In this document: one piece after another, positions 6,191-6,472 of the stretch
Layout: each line of letters opens with the position of its first letter
Numbering within the stretch: position 1 is the first letter of the stretch
Assembly (NCBI GenBank): GCA_934538895.1
Contig: CAKTCH010000090.1
Coordinates: forward strand, 1-6,472
DNA length: 6,472 nt
Reading direction: 5' to 3'
Source of the DNA: an uncultured Alphaproteobacteria bacterium
GTDB taxonomy: Bacteria > Pseudomonadota > Alphaproteobacteria > Micavibrionales > Micavibrionaceae
Notes under the pieces: generated by a model
The model's database searches: none
Told to the model about the DNA's origin: nothing
What the model saw: the letters and a program-made list of their open reading frames with translations, nothing else
Program-made: the position numbers and the translations under genes

Positions 6191-6219
6191 TGTTCGAACA
6201 AGAAGCGCTGAGAACCAGC
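6191..6219. promoter_or_regulatory. Palindrome and small hairpin in the pilin leader
   Basis: TGTTCGAACA (6191-6200) is a perfect 10-bp palindrome. Next to it, GCTG (6207-6210) and CAGC (6216-6219) form a 4-bp stem around a 5-nt loop. Both fall between the predicted pilin transcript start (about 6220) and its ribosome binding site, so they could form an operator or an RNA structure in the leader. Confidence 0.3.
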
Positions 6220-6226
6220 ACGTGTG

Positions 6227-6255
6227 ATTATACATGCTTCGCCATGACTGTTGAA
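6227..6255 (-). promoter_or_regulatory. Candidate promoter of the pilin gene
   Basis: On the minus strand a perfect TATAAT occupies 6227-6232, directly preceded by TG. A weak -35 match TTCAAC lies at 6250-6255, 17 nt away. Transcription would start near 6220, giving a leader of about 67 nt. A weak -35 with a perfect -10 is typical of promoters that need an activator, which fits the AraC-family gene upstream, but this is inference. Confidence 0.5.
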
Positions 6256-6260
6256 TCCCT

Positions 6261-6340
6261 ATTCTTCGAGAATGCGTCATTTTTTCTAAATGAATCATTA
6301 AGATAGGCGTCTTTCATTCCTCAGTTTGCACAATTGAGGA
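6261..6340. promoter_or_regulatory. Three short dyads upstream of the pilin promoter
   Basis: ATTCT-TCG-AGAAT (6261-6273), AATGA-A-TCATT (6289-6299) and an imperfect 23-bp dyad with TCCTCA/TGAGGA ends (6318-6340, 8 of 11 pairs) lie in a row between the AraC-type stop and the pilin -35. They differ in sequence, so they are not copies of one operator. The last could also be a weak hairpin ending the AraC-type transcript, although it lacks a T tract. Confidence 0.3.
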
Positions 6341-6376
6341 GTCACATTAACGTAATGATCGAATATTTTTCGTATT

Positions 6377-6472
6377 CTAAGAAAGCGAGACCGCTTTACC
6401 TTCCGTCCTATGCGCGCCCCTGTAGATGCTGGGCGATTCACCGGTCATGTCCTTGAACACGCGGTTGAAGGA
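6377..6472 (-). CDS. C-terminal end of an AraC-family transcriptional regulator
   Basis: Only the last 31 residues and the TAG stop (6379-6377) are in the window. They read SFNRVFKDMTGESPSIYRG and then a short polar tail. This is the end of the second helix-turn-helix of the AraC/XylS DNA-binding domain, where F-x-R-x-F-K-x-x-x-G-x-[ST]-P-x-x-[YF]-R is the consensus. The N-terminal effector domain lies outside, so its ligand cannot be guessed. It is on the same strand as the pilin gene, 224 nt upstream of it. It may regulate the pilin or simply be a neighbour. Confidence 0.88.
   Translation of the reverse strand, partial: SFNRVFKDMTGESPSIYRGAHRTEGKAVSLS

Overview
The window looks like chromosomal DNA from an alphaproteobacterium. 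The LeuC, LeuD and LeuB proteins match the alphaproteobacterial subfamilies from memory (for example LeuD opening with an INIDTDMIIPKQF segment, and LeuB of the GLLRLRKELDLFANLRP type). The DNA is moderately GC-rich, and the intergenic palindromes are of the dispersed CGTCATTGCGAG...GAAGCAATCCAGA type. No genus can be fixed from this window. A Micavibrio- or Rhodospirillales-like lineage is a guess.

Layout. Positions 1-384 carry two closely spaced minus-strand genes of unknown function, the second cut by the window edge. Positions 385-543 form a divergent promoter region. Positions 544-1638 (+) encode a 364-residue protein with an HExxH zinc-peptidase signature that I cannot place in a named family. 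Positions 1725-5223 (+) carry leuC, leuD and leuB. A 295-bp gap between leuD and leuB holds two nested inverted repeats. Positions 5224-5384 hold a decayed relative of the inner palindrome and a strong hairpin terminator shared by two converging genes. Positions 5385-6152 (-) encode a type IV prepilin-like protein. Positions 6153-6376 are its control region, which contains a TATAAT box and several short dyads. Positions 6377-6472 (-) are the last 31 codons of an AraC-family regulator.

How the genes work together. LeuC and LeuD are the two subunits of isopropylmalate isomerase, and LeuB is the next enzyme of leucine biosynthesis. The first enzyme of the pathway, LeuA, is not here. The pilin lies downstream of the AraC-type gene on the same strand, so that regulator is a plausible but unproven controller. 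The metallopeptidase-like gene has no clear link to leucine synthesis and appears to have its own promoter.

I do not see a convincing new multi-gene system. The points most worth a second look are the nested inverted repeats inside the leu operon, a probably leaderless leuC, a 13-codon mini-ORF whose stop overlaps the leuD GTG start, the unplaced metallopeptidase, and a codon-usage break inside the pilin gene.
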